A stretch of DNA of 48,440 bases from an uncultured Cellvibrio sp. (GCA_946480695.1 CAMLKG010000034.1:1-48440), one strand, 5' to 3'; positions 7,580-16,674 are shown, counted from the first letter of the stretch. Numbers and translations are program-made. Notes: generated from the sequence alone by a model not told the origin.

Positions 7580-8614
7580 CTATCGGTTCAATCTGTTGAG
7601 GACCATACTTCGCAATTGTCGCGCCTTGATTTCATCCAGAGGCCCAAGTACGCCTTGTGCCTGAACCGGAATATGGGCAGCAGCCTGACCAGGCTCTTCA
7701 AAGATATAATAATCAAATAAATGCTTCCAAGCCTGTTTTTCATGGTTAGGCTTATCACGCAAGCTCAGCAAAGCATGGTAAAGAACATTCATTGCCGAAC
7801 CGGTATAAGTCGGGGCATCATCCCACCAATAATTGATCAGGATATTAAAGTCATTCAATCCTTCAACATGATGCATCCACATACTAGGGATAAATAGTGC
7901 ATCGCCTGGCTCTAATTCAGCGACCATGCCATGCTTTTCCGCCTCCCTGAACATTGGATATTTTTCGTAGTCCGGATCACGAAAATCCACCATGCTAATT
8001 GCCTGCCCACCGGGTGTGGGACTTAAAGGTCCGAAATAAAGATTCTGAAACTGAGATGGTGGAAATAAAGTGAAACGCCGCCGCCCGGCTATCACACAGG
8101 CAATATTTTCCAACGCATCATAATGGCAGGTCGCAATGGAGCGAGTACCAATCCATATTTTTATCTCGGGAGGATAAACCGGGAAATCTTTTGATGATCG
8201 AGGCAATTGAAGGTCATTTAACTTTCGCAACTTAGGAAAATGAGAATCAATGGAATTAGAAGAAATGTAATAAGAAGGATGATCAGGATCCTCTTTACTA
8301 GCCAAGATTAAATCCAAGGCTTCATCAATACGCATTTTTACCGTATCGTAATTTAAACCTGAGAAATCCTCGTTGTAAAAATAGCGACCATCAATACCCG
8401 GATGACCGGAATTAATTAATGATAACTGCCCGTTGTATTGCGATTTTAGATAATCCACCGCAGCTTGATCGGACTCTTGGGCAACCCGGACAATTTCCCA
8501 ATCCTTTACCAGATTTTTCAATATCAATGGCTCCGGGGAGCTGCCAACCTCCAAAGGAATATTATGTGGCTCGCAGCCTTCAATGACTTTTATATATCTG
8601 GTTATATTTGCCAT
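7580..8614 (-). CDS. FIH-like JmjC/cupin_8 2-oxoglutarate oxygenase
   Basis: 344 residues, cytoplasmic. The C-terminal two thirds is a JmjC-like double-stranded beta-helix. Iron ligands are His164 and Asp166 (HYDALEN) and His248 (PSMWMHHVEGL). The segment from HYD to NYWW follows human FIH closely from memory: Asn170 matches FIH Asn205, FPPSQFQNLYFGP matches its FPPDQFECLY stretch, and VDFRDPDYEKYPMF matches VDFDNPDYERFPNF. The FIH 2-oxoglutarate-binding lysine (Lys214) corresponds to Arg179 here, within GRRRFTLFPP. Family members hydroxylate protein side chains (Asn, Asp, His, Arg) or small molecules. The gene lies between two SapC-like genes, 39 bases after one and 105 before the other, so it likely works with them. 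Substrate unknown. Confidence 0.9.
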   Translation of the reverse strand: MANITRYIKVIEGCEPHNIPLEVGSSPEPLILKNLVKDWEIVRVAQESDQAAVDYLKSQYNGQLSLINSGHPGIDGRYFYNEDFSGLNYDTVKMRIDEALDLILASKEDPDHPSYYISSNSIDSHFPKLRKLNDLQLPRSSKDFPVYPPEIKIWIGTRSIATCHYDALENIACVIAGRRRFTLFPPSQFQNLYFGPLSPTPGGQAISMVDFRDPDYEKYPMFREAEKHGMVAELEPGDALFIPSMWMHHVEGLNDFNILINYWWDDAPTYTGSAMNVLYHALLSLRDKPNHEKQAWKHLFDYYIFEEPGQAAAHIPVQAQGVLGPLDEIKARQLRSMVLNRLNR

Positions 8615-8653
8615 AATTCTGTGGCTCCAGTTAAAGCAATATAATTTTACAAA

Positions 8654-9382
8654 TCACAAACTTGCATTCTTAATCTTAATCAAATTTTCCATATTGGTGA
8701 GCGACGCAATTATTAAGTAGGCGCCCTGCAAATATCCTGATTTATTCAGCGATTCCAACTTATCTCCGCTTAAATTTCTCAACTTTTCTTCGTCGATAGT
8801 GAAATAGCCACGCAGCTGATGCTTGTCGCCATTCACTAAATCTATATTGATAGTCAGCGGCTCAATCAAATCCAATTCTGCAAAGCGAGCAAACATGGCA
8901 TCACTCATTTCTTTGCCACGCTGGATAAGGCCAAGCAACTTGGTAACATAATCTAGATACGGGCTATTACCGCCATGAGTTAAAAATAATGATTTTCCAC
9001 TACTATGATTAACCTTTGGACTCGCAATATCAATGTAGACCATAGCATCTACCGCGCCATTCATATGTTCACGCAATCCCGTAATAAACGGCCCCTTGGC
9101 AATCACGGCTGGAACATATTTACCAATCCAGGAGATGCTGGCGTCCTCATTTTTTTGGAGGAACAAATTTTCATTCTTCTGGATGCCGAGCAAGGCAACT
9201 GCCTGATATTGGTTACTTGCCTGATCACAGGATAACAAAATAGGGTATTCCTTTTGGATATTGGCAAATTCTGTTGGAAAAGTTAATACCGCCGCTTTTT
9301 GATCAATTGCATCAATATAATTTTGGTCTTGTACCCTTAAATCAAAATGTTCAATGTTATTTAGCATTACATAATTGGTCAT
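8654..9382 (-). CDS. SapC-like protein (second copy)
   Basis: 242 residues from ATG at 9382, chosen because an AGGCGAG Shine-Dalgarno sits 6-7 bases upstream and because the product then starts MTNYVMLNN, in register with the paralogue at 6749-7474. The longer open frame to 9439 would run into the terminator hairpin. Conserved elements are LTFPTEFANIQKEYPI, PAVIAKGPF, LTHGGNSPYL and SDAMFARFAELDLIEP. The two copies are clearly related but diverged throughout, which points to an old duplication or two functional partners rather than a recent copy. It is the first gene after the receptor terminator and 39 bases before the FIH-like gene. Role unknown. Confidence 0.85.
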   Translation of the reverse strand: MTNYVMLNNIEHFDLRVQDQNYIDAIDQKAAVLTFPTEFANIQKEYPILLSCDQASNQYQAVALLGIQKNENLFLQKNEDASISWIGKYVPAVIAKGPFITGLREHMNGAVDAMVYIDIASPKVNHSSGKSLFLTHGGNSPYLDYVTKLLGLIQRGKEMSDAMFARFAELDLIEPLTINIDLVNGDKHQLRGYFTIDEEKLRNLSGDKLESLNKSGYLQGAYLIIASLTNMENLIKIKNASL

Positions 9383-9437
9383 AAACACTCGCCTAATATT
9401 CTTATATATCGAGGTTGTCATGATAAAACAATTAAGC

Positions 9438-9470
9438 AAAAAAAAGCCGCTGGTAACAGCGGCTTTTTTT
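9438..9470. terminator. Bidirectional terminator after the TonB-dependent receptor
   Basis: GCCGCTG (9446-9452), loop GTAA, CAGCGGC (9457-9463), with an A tract on the left and seven T on the right, so it works in either direction. It lies between the receptor stop (9490) and the SapC start (9382). Part of the receptor transcripts would end here, leaving lower expression of the four downstream genes. Confidence 0.85.
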
Positions 9471-9489
9471 ACTCGTTAATCAAATCAGG

Positions 9490-12400
9490 TTAGAACTTGT
9501 AGCGAGCACCGATCGCATAACGTGCACCCAAGTCATTCGCAAAGCGAATCATACGCGAGTTACGGTTATATTCACGGCTGTCTTCACCGGTCAAGTTAAT
9601 GGCTTCAGCAGAAAGACTCAAATTATCAGTAAGATCGTAACTGATGCTCAAATCGATCTGCGAGTAATCTTCAACATAGCGTGGGTTACGTGAAGAACCT
9701 TGGTTGGTTTCAGTGAGGAACTCGTCACGCCAGTTATAAGCTAAACGTGCTTGAATACCGTAGTTTTCATACATCAACACAAAGTTTGCCGTGTCACTTA
9801 AACCCGTCAACGCAAATTGGGTCTCAGTTGGCAAACCATTGTTATCAAAACCTACATCACCGCGCACCAAAGTGTAGTTAGCCAATACACCAAAACCAGT
9901 TTCACCAAAGAAGTGCTGAACGGCAAATTCTGCACCGTACAATTTAGCTTCTTTATCATTCACCGGTGTACTAGTTAGGAACACCATATCAGGTTCGCTA
10001 CCATCAGGAGCAACATCCCAGCCATTGGTTTCACCCAAAAGCAACAACTGTTCGCTGGTGCCTTCAAATCTTCCATTCGGGAAAATCAAATCGCCGTCGG
10101 AGTTTCTCATATTAAGCGCTTCCGGATGCGCTTGAAGCACTATCATCGCATAGAGATTGGTATCATCTGTCTGCATGTTCAGATCTCTCAACGCTGTAGC
10201 AGCAGCTTGGACGCGCGCGCTGTTTGCGGAAGTTTGATCCTTGATACCATAGAACGTCTTCTCTTCCTGGCCTTGACCAATGAAGTTACTTACACGTTTC
10301 TCAAATACACCAACCGATGCGTAGCTGGAATCATCAAAATAGTATTCAACAGAAACGTCGAAATTATCGGATTCCAAAGGCAACAAACCAGGGTTACCTG
10401 AAGAGGCAGTAGCTTGGTAACCGTTAAACGTTGATCCAGCAATACCGAAGCCGCTTGGTGAGTAAGTCATTGCACCGAAACCTGGACGAGCAATAGTTTT
10501 GCTGTAGGCCATACGAGCAATTAAGTCATCTCTTAAATTGACCTTAATATCCAAGCTTGGTAATAAGTTGTCATAACTTGCGTCTTCGCTAGCCGATATT
10601 GTTGTAGTACCAAACACAGTAGAGAAGTCGTTATTATTTTCCCACAGGAGGTGCGAAACCGGAGTTACTACGCTGGAAGAAGTAACATCTGTAGTTTCAT
10701 AACGAAACCCGGTCAATACATCAATTGGGAATTGGGCAATTTCACCATCAAAGCCAACCTGGAAGTATACGGCTTGTGTATCTTCCTGAATAACATCATC
10801 GGAAGAGTTGGCATCTGCCACACACAAACAAGTACCTGGATAGAGTTCATTAGCGGCTCTGGTCAGATCTACCGCATTACCTTTAAAGGCAATTGAAGGG
10901 CTCTTGCTAACATTAAAATCTTCAAACAAGCTGTGTGCGTTAACTTGTTCCAATAATCCCATACCAGCAAATTCACCTGGATTTGCAATACCCCAGTTAC
11001 CCAGAGTTTGGTTTACACCTGCGGTTTGGTATGAAGCCATTTCCATTTCACGAGATTCGACACCGAAATCAAAACGTGCGCCATCCGATTCATAAGAGCC
11101 ATCAACCTTAAATTGGGTGATGTCGTTGGTAGAACCTGCACCACGCACACGTAAGATAGACGAGCCAACATTTTCTTCAGTCAGATTATTGCCAGCTACG
11201 CTGGTAGTGTAACTGTAGGTTGGAATACTGGCAGAGAAGTCCAACGTTTTACCGGTTACAGTGGGGGAACCTAAACCAATTGCTACTTCACCAGAACCAT
11301 CCGGGCCAGTAGGCAAGCTTTCCAAGGTAGAATCATGAGCATCGAACGTTAACGTGAACTCATCGCTTAATTGGAATTCCACATTTAAGCCAAGAGAATC
11401 CAGTTCATTACTTTGCGAGCGATATTGCTGCTCGAAACCAACGTCCACAGTACCGTTGTAAGCTTCTGTAATGGTGAGCGGAGTGGCGATTTCAGAATCA
11501 TCGAAAACAACTTCCGCTATGTTTGAGCCGTTTTGAATCCAATTGGTAACTTCTGCACGGTTCTCAGTAATATCGTTATCCGCGTAGGTATAATCCAGGG
11601 TAGCGGTGATATTTTCTACAGGGCGGAATTGCAGAGTCAATTGGCTGTTCAGACGATCACGCTCAAAGTCAGAGAAACCATAACGGAAATCGTTAGGACG
11701 AGCGTAAAGCTGACCAACGTCAGGCGCATTTTTGAATACAGAAGCTGGCGCTGTGTCGTACAAACGATCCGTTCCCCAAACACCAATATTCCAGTTATTC
11801 ACTGTTACGCCGGCGGAGCCAGAATCACGCTCTTGTGAACTCACAGATAGCGCAACACCGAACACTTCTGAATCATCCGTCCAGCTAACCAAGCCAGATA
11901 CCTCAGGAGTCACATCACTGCCTTTTTCGTTAGTGGTATCACTCAGCGCTTTAGCGCCAATCGATGCGTTAAACCCCGGGTTGTCCAGCGGACGTGTGGT
12001 TTTAACATTAATGGTTGCACCTATACCACCGGTAGCGACATTGGCTTTACCGGTTTTATAAACGTCTACGCCTGCAATACCTTCAGAGGCGATGTTGGAA
12101 AAGTTGAAAGCACGACTACCGCCAGAACGAGTCGTACCATCTGCGCCACTACCGCCAGCATAGGTGGTACCAGTTGGCATGGTGCGACCATTGAGAGTAA
12201 CCATGTTATTTTCAGGGCCAAAACCACGCACAGTAACCTCAGCACCCTCACCGTTTTGGCGACTGATGGATACACCGGTAATACGTTGTAGAGATTCAGC
12301 CAGGTTGGTATCAGGAAACTTACCCATGTCTTCCGAACTGATGGCGTCAACCACACCTGCCGAATCACGTTTTACATCCATCGCGCGTTCCATAGACGCA

Positions 12401-12531
12401 CGAATACCGGTAACCATAACCTCTTCAACTTGGTCGTCTTGTGCAACAGCAAAACCGCTCAACCCGGTGAGGGCTGAAGAGGCAATGACTGTCGCCAGGA
12501 TTTTCTTGTTAAAACTGATTTTTCTACTCAT
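9490..12531 (-). CDS. TonB-dependent receptor, Xanthomonas/Caulobacter type
   Basis: 1013 residues. Signal peptide about 1-31 (ILATVIASSALTGLSGFAVAQ), a TonB-box-like EEVMVTG just after it, then the plug (residues about 35-170: SSEDMGKFPDTNLAESLQRITGVSI, RGFGPENNMVTLNGR) and a long beta-barrel ending in aromatic phenylalanine (ARYAIGARYKF), as outer-membrane barrels do. A GGAG Shine-Dalgarno precedes the ATG. This subfamily takes up glycans, peptides or other large nutrients through the outer membrane using TonB-ExbBD energy; the ligand cannot be read from sequence. A 470-base leader without genes lies upstream. Downstream genes (SapC, FIH-like, SapC, halogenase) are on the same strand and form a recurrent neighbourhood for this receptor type. 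Confidence 0.95.
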   Translation of the reverse strand: MSRKISFNKKILATVIASSALTGLSGFAVAQDDQVEEVMVTGIRASMERAMDVKRDSAGVVDAISSEDMGKFPDTNLAESLQRITGVSISRQNGEGAEVTVRGFGPENNMVTLNGRTMPTGTTYAGGSGADGTTRSGGSRAFNFSNIASEGIAGVDVYKTGKANVATGGIGATINVKTTRPLDNPGFNASIGAKALSDTTNEKGSDVTPEVSGLVSWTDDSEVFGVALSVSSQERDSGSAGVTVNNWNIGVWGTDRLYDTAPASVFKNAPDVGQLYARPNDFRYGFSDFERDRLNSQLTLQFRPVENITATLDYTYADNDITENRAEVTNWIQNGSNIAEVVFDDSEIATPLTITEAYNGTVDVGFEQQYRSQSNELDSLGLNVEFQLSDEFTLTFDAHDSTLESLPTGPDGSGEVAIGLGSPTVTGKTLDFSASIPTYSYTTSVAGNNLTEENVGSSILRVRGAGSTNDITQFKVDGSYESDGARFDFGVESREMEMASYQTAGVNQTLGNWGIANPGEFAGMGLLEQVNAHSLFEDFNVSKSPSIAFKGNAVDLTRAANELYPGTCLCVADANSSDDVIQEDTQAVYFQVGFDGEIAQFPIDVLTGFRYETTDVTSSSVVTPVSHLLWENNNDFSTVFGTTTISASEDASYDNLLPSLDIKVNLRDDLIARMAYSKTIARPGFGAMTYSPSGFGIAGSTFNGYQATASSGNPGLLPLESDNFDVSVEYYFDDSSYASVGVFEKRVSNFIGQGQEEKTFYGIKDQTSANSARVQAAATALRDLNMQTDDTNLYAMIVLQAHPEALNMRNSDGDLIFPNGRFEGTSEQLLLLGETNGWDVAPDGSEPDMVFLTSTPVNDKEAKLYGAEFAVQHFFGETGFGVLANYTLVRGDVGFDNNGLPTETQFALTGLSDTANFVLMYENYGIQARLAYNWRDEFLTETNQGSSRNPRYVEDYSQIDLSISYDLTDNLSLSAEAINLTGEDSREYNRNSRMIRFANDLGARYAIGARYKF

Positions 12532-13001
12532 GGAGCTCTCCTTAATTGGATTAATTATGCTCAGATTTTTATGGGTAACGCTTAAGGCACCGCTCCTGGA
12601 GATGGAACAGAGCCCCCGAAATCACCTTGTAGGCAAGATGAATGGGTCACACCGGGCTCCTCGGCCCGCCTCCCCTTACCAACTACTCTTATCGTAATTT
12701 TGAATGAGACATAGCCCGCAATTGGTAAAGTTGGATACAAGTATCATATGTTCAGTTTGACTACAAGAAATTGAAACGGCGAAATTTAGTAAATCACCCG
12801 GATTGTTACGCAAGACCACACATTAGCGCCAAAACATTCAATAAGTAGCAATTTGTAAAAACAATTTTAATTAGTAAAAACGCAAACCCGTGGAAACTAT
12901 TGTTTTGTCAATCTTTAATGCCGAATATTAGACGTATATGGAGAATATTCCATTAATGAAATGGATTAATTAGCGGTTCGGAACGACAAAATTAAGTCGC
13001 C
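12532..13001 (-). promoter_or_regulatory. 470-base gene-free leader upstream of the receptor
   Basis: No credible CDS is seen. It is AT-rich away from the gene (12720-12990) and contains several dyads: TTACCAA (12676-12682) with TTGGTAA (12722-12728); a CGGGC/GCCCG hairpin near 12653-12668; and CGAC/GTCG arms at 12984-12999. A TTGACA-like hexamer occurs on the minus strand near 12905-12910, but without a convincing -10 at the usual distance. It probably contains the receptor promoter, an operator and a long 5' untranslated region. No riboswitch class is recognised. Confidence 0.4.
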
Positions 13002-13253
13002 TCATTGGCCGGGCTTTTCAAATGGAAGGATGTTAATAACCTGGACGGCGTCGCGCTTGTCCTCATCAGTTAGGTTGACACGCGTTTCCAGTTCCCGCTG
13101 CACCGGCTTAAAGCGCATTTCATCCTTGTAACCACAGGCGACGCATTCGCGGAAATCCTTGCCATCCTCGCTATAGACCACCAGTTTATCCATTTCGGAA
13201 CAACGCGGGCATACAGCGCCCGCGACAAAACGGCGTTTGCTACTGTATGCCAT
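13002..13253 (-). CDS. yheV: YheV-family zinc-ribbon protein
   Basis: 83 residues with two CxxC pairs, Cys15-PR-Cys18 and Cys37-VA-Cys40, forming a probable zinc ribbon (YheV/DUF2387 family, putative metal-binding protein of unknown function). The ATG at 13253 overlaps the last base of the prlC TGA (TGATG), so the two are translationally coupled. The pairing with oligopeptidase A is typical in gammaproteobacteria outside the enterics, which supports the call. Cytoplasmic; role unknown. Confidence 0.85.
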   Translation of the reverse strand: MAYSSKRRFVAGAVCPRCSEMDKLVVYSEDGKDFRECVACGYKDEMRFKPVQRELETRVNLTDEDKRDAVQVINILPFEKPGQ

Positions 13254-15325
13254 CAGGCTGCCTCCCCCGGAACGCCGGCTGTAGTGATACCGGAATGGCG
13301 TAAGAGCGCATCGATTTGCGGTTCGCGTCCACGAAAGTTTTTAAATAGTTCCATGGGCGCGCGACTGCCGCCTTGCTGCAAGATTTCGCGCAGGAAACTT
13401 TCGCCGGTTTGGGTATTGAATATGCCTTCCTCTTCAAACCGTGAATAGGCGTCAGCCGATAACACTTCGGCCCATTTATAGCTGTAATAACCAGCCGCGT
13501 AGCCACCAGCAAAGATATGGCTAAAACTATTTTCAAAACGATTGAAGGCGGGAGGCTTGATTACCGCCACCCGGTCGCGCACCTCATTCAATACCGCTTG
13601 TGCCGATTTCGGTGCGGACGGGTTATATTCCGCGTGTAAACGAAAATCGAACAGCGCAAATTCCAATTGGCGGATCATTTGCAAACCCGACTGGAAATTC
13701 CTGGCGGCGAGCATTTTATCCAATAGGGATTGCGGCAAGGGCTCACCGGTTTTGTAGTGGCCGGAAATCAACGGAATCGCCTCCGGTTCCCAACACCAGT
13801 TCTCCATGAACTGGCTGGGCAATTCCACTGCATCCCATGCGACACCATTGATTCCGCTCACCGCGGCCACATCGATTTGCGTAAGCATGTGATGCAGCCC
13901 GTGGCCGAACTCGTGGAAGAGGGTCGTGACCTCATCGTGGGTCAGTAATGACGGGGTGTCACCCACGGGCGGGGTAAAATTACAGGTCAGGAAGGCGACC
14001 GGTAATTGCACACCCTTTTCGGTTTTGCGACGTACGCGACAATCCGCCATCCAGGCACCGCCTTTCTTTTTATCCCGCGCAAATAAATCGAGATAGAAAC
14101 TCGCGACTTTTTCACCGTTTTTCTCTATTTCATAAAAGCGCACATCGGGATGATAGGTATCGAAACTGGCAATTTGTTTAACCTGGATACCAAACAAACG
14201 CCGCACCACCTCAAACATACCGGCGATGACTTTTTCTGCCGGGAAATAGGGGCGCAGTTCTTCTTGCGATACCGAATATTTTTCCACGCGCAATTTTTCG
14301 CTGTAATAAGTGGTATCCCAGGCTTGCAAATCGACACAACCCTGCGCAGCGGCAAATGCGCGCAGCTCCGCGTAATCATGTTCCGCATAGGGTTTGGATT
14401 TTTGTGCGAGCTCATTGAGGAATTGCAATACTTGTGCGGGCGACTCGGCCATCTTGGTCGCCAACGAACGCTCGGCATAATTGTTAAAACCGAGCAATTT
14501 CGCCAGTTCGTGGCGTAACGCGAGCGTCTCGGCAATGATCGCGCTATTGTCCCATTCCGCTGCGGAGGAGTTATCCGCTTTTTTCCCTGCCGCCGATGCA
14601 CGGGTTACATAGGCGGTATAGATTTCTTCACGCAGTGCGCGCTTATCGGCATACATAATTACCGCGTAGTACGAGGGGAAATCCAGGGTGATGACATAAC
14701 CATCCAATCCTTTTTGCGCTGCTGCCTGGGCGGCCTGTGCGAGGGCGGATTCAGGCAGGCCAGCCAAGGCATCCACATTATCAACATGCTTGTACCAGGC
14801 CTGGGTCGCATCCAGCACATTATTGGAAAATTGCGTCGACAGTTCGGACAAGCGTTTTTGGATTTCAGCAAAGCGTTTTTTATCCACCTCGCTCAATGCA
14901 ACGCCACCCAAACGGAAATCGCGCAGGGCGTTGTTAATGGTTTGCTGTTGCGCTTGCGTCAATTGCGCAAATTCCTTGCTGTCGGCTATTTGCTGATAGG
15001 CTTTGTACAGATCTTCGTTTTGGCTGAATTCGGTCGAGTAGTCCGTCATTAGCGCGAGGCTTTCAGTATAGGCTTTGCGTAATTCATCGCTATTCGCTAC
15101 CGAATTTAAATGGCTTACCGGCGCCCAGGCCTGATCCAGCTTATCGCCCTGTGTTTCAATGGGAGCCACCAGGTTATCCCAGCCCGGCGCTGCAAGCCCC
15201 TCCAGTAAGGATTTCAATTGGGCGCGCCCTTCGTCAATTAATCCACGAATCGCCGGTTCAACATGCTCGGCGCGAATAGCAGAAAAAGGTGGCAGGGTAT
15301 GCGCTTCTAGCAGGGGATTGGTCAT
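13253..15325 (-). CDS. prlC: Oligopeptidase A (M3 family metallopeptidase)
   Basis: 690 residues, close to the 680 of E. coli PrlC. The zinc-binding HEFGH lies at residues 471-475 (TTLFHEFGHGLHHM), with the third ligand expected in the following helix (WDAVELPSQFMENW). It is a cytoplasmic endopeptidase that degrades short peptides, including cleaved signal peptides. The C-terminal part (FSHIFAGGYAAGYYSYKWAEV) is a standard M3 catalytic-domain motif. It overlaps yheV by one base. The start at 15325 is followed by the expected MTNPLLE N terminus; the yrdA gene diverges 79 bases away. Confidence 0.96.
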   Translation of the reverse strand: MTNPLLEAHTLPPFSAIRAEHVEPAIRGLIDEGRAQLKSLLEGLAAPGWDNLVAPIETQGDKLDQAWAPVSHLNSVANSDELRKAYTESLALMTDYSTEFSQNEDLYKAYQQIADSKEFAQLTQAQQQTINNALRDFRLGGVALSEVDKKRFAEIQKRLSELSTQFSNNVLDATQAWYKHVDNVDALAGLPESALAQAAQAAAQKGLDGYVITLDFPSYYAVIMYADKRALREEIYTAYVTRASAAGKKADNSSAAEWDNSAIIAETLALRHELAKLLGFNNYAERSLATKMAESPAQVLQFLNELAQKSKPYAEHDYAELRAFAAAQGCVDLQAWDTTYYSEKLRVEKYSVSQEELRPYFPAEKVIAGMFEVVRRLFGIQVKQIASFDTYHPDVRFYEIEKNGEKVASFYLDLFARDKKKGGAWMADCRVRRKTEKGVQLPVAFLTCNFTPPVGDTPSLLTHDEVTTLFHEFGHGLHHMLTQIDVAAVSGINGVAWDAVELPSQFMENWCWEPEAIPLISGHYKTGEPLPQSLLDKMLAARNFQSGLQMIRQLEFALFDFRLHAEYNPSAPKSAQAVLNEVRDRVAVIKPPAFNRFENSFSHIFAGGYAAGYYSYKWAEVLSADAYSRFEEEGIFNTQTGESFLREILQQGGSRAPMELFKNFRGREPQIDALLRHSGITTAGVPGEAA

Positions 15326-15404
15326 GCAATAACTCCGTCAGGCGAAAATCAAACGTTTTGCGTATCATACACCCAAGTTTGCACGGGTTTTTGAGGAAAT
15401 ATTT

Positions 15405-15971
15405 ATGGGTGGTATTAGACGTTACCAGGGGCAAACCCCTTGTTTGGGCGAGCGGGTTTTTGTGGATGAATCCGCTGTGGTGATTGGCGATGTGATACTG
15501 GGCGATGATGTTTCGGTCTGGCCCTGCGTGGTCATTCGCGGCGATATGCACCACATTCGCATAGGGGCGCGCACCAGCGTGCAGGACGGTTCAGTGCTGC
15601 ATATTACCCACGCCAGCGATTACAACCCGGCAGGCTACCCGCTGACTGTTGGTGAGGATGTGACTGTTGGCCATTCCGTATGTTTGCATGGCTGCACCAT
15701 TGGCAATCGGGTTTTGATTGGAATAGGTTCAACCATCCTCGATGGCGCCGTCATTGAAGATGAAGTCGTCATAGGCGCGGGTTCACTGGTTCCACCAGGA
15801 AAGCGACTTGAATCCGGGTTTATGTATATGGGCTCGCCGGTAAAGCAAATCCGTCCGCTAAAAGAGTCCGAACGCAGCTTTTTTACCTATTCCGCCAACA
15901 ACTATGTGAAATTAAAAAATGCTTACCTCGCGGAAAATAATTCCATGCAGGATGATTTAAGCCTCGACTAA
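15405..15971 (+). CDS. yrdA: Gamma carbonic anhydrase-like hexapeptide-repeat protein
   Basis: 188 residues of left-handed beta-helix hexapeptide repeats (GDVILGDDVSVWPCVVIRGD, IGARTSVQDGSVLH and later turns). Probable metal-binding histidines lie in HITHASDY and GHSVCLHGC. The family includes YrdA and CaiE-like proteins; several are metal-bound with weak or no carbonic anhydrase activity. Start ATG has TTGAGGAAA upstream. It is divergent from prlC and 28 bases before the FAH-family gene, with which it probably forms a small operon. Confidence 0.9.
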   Translation: MGGIRRYQGQTPCLGERVFVDESAVVIGDVILGDDVSVWPCVVIRGDMHHIRIGARTSVQDGSVLHITHASDYNPAGYPLTVGEDVTVGHSVCLHGCTIGNRVLIGIGSTILDGAVIEDEVVIGAGSLVPPGKRLESGFMYMGSPVKQIRPLKESERSFFTYSANNYVKLKNAYLAENNSMQDDLSLD

Positions 15972-15999
15972 CCATTCTTTTTCCCCCGAGACCGATATT

Positions 16000-16668
16000 T
16001 TGAAATATTCATTACCGATTATCGACAGCCCAGGAACTTTTTCCGTTAACAAAATAATTTGTATCGGTCGCAACTACGCCGAACATGCGCGCGAAATGGG
16101 CCATGACCCCGAGCGTGAGCCGCCGTTTTTCTTTTTCAAGCCGCAAAGTGCACTAGCGCCAAACGGTGAGGATTTTCATTATCCGGATTTTTCCCGGCAA
16201 GTTGACCACGAATTGGAATTGGTGGTGGCCATCGGGAAATCGGGCGTGAAAGTTCCGGTTACCGAGGCGGCAAGCTACGTATTCGGATTTGCGGTCGGTT
16301 TGGATATGACTTGCCGCGATATCCAGAAAGAGGCCAAAAAACTGGGCCGCCCCTGGGAATTGGGCAAGGGTTTTGACGGCTCCGCGCCTTGTACGGCAAT
16401 CCAGCCAGGGACGCTTAATGACCTGCAACAATATGGCGATCTGGTGCTGACGCGCAACGGTTCCGAAGTACAACGCGGTAATTGGCGCGATATGGTGTGG
16501 CCTATCGCGGAATTAATTGCCGAGGTTTCGCGCTATATAAAGCTGGAAGCCGGTGATTTGATTTTTACCGGTACCCCGGCCGGCGTGGGACCGGTGCACA
16601 TTGGCGATGAATTGGTTGCGCGGCTGGAGGGTTTTCCGCAACCACTGAGATTGCGGATTGTTAGATAA
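16000..16668 (+). CDS. Fumarylacetoacetate hydrolase family protein (YcgM-like)
   Basis: 222 residues starting with TTG at 16000. No in-frame ATG occurs before the conserved CIGRNYAEHAREMG, so a rare start is needed. Domain features: GRNYAEHA, FFFKPQSAL, the metal-ligand region DHELELVV with E and D, GFAVGLDMTCRDIQ, and the C-terminal IFTGTPAGVGPV. These are the usual signatures of the FAH fold (Mg-dependent hydrolysis or decarboxylation of beta-diketo acids such as acylpyruvates or oxaloacetate). Length fits the YcgM/acylpyruvase group. Exact substrate not predictable. Confidence 0.9.
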   Translation: MKYSLPIIDSPGTFSVNKIICIGRNYAEHAREMGHDPEREPPFFFFKPQSALAPNGEDFHYPDFSRQVDHELELVVAIGKSGVKVPVTEAASYVFGFAVGLDMTCRDIQKEAKKLGRPWELGKGFDGSAPCTAIQPGTLNDLQQYGDLVLTRNGSEVQRGNWRDMVWPIAELIAEVSRYIKLEAGDLIFTGTPAGVGPVHIGDELVARLEGFPQPLRLRIVR

Positions 16669-16674
16669 CACTAT

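Noticed and set aside
12164..12697. Plus-strand 177-codon frame over the receptor start
   Set aside because: Antisense to the conserved plug domain; composition is that of a shadow frame.
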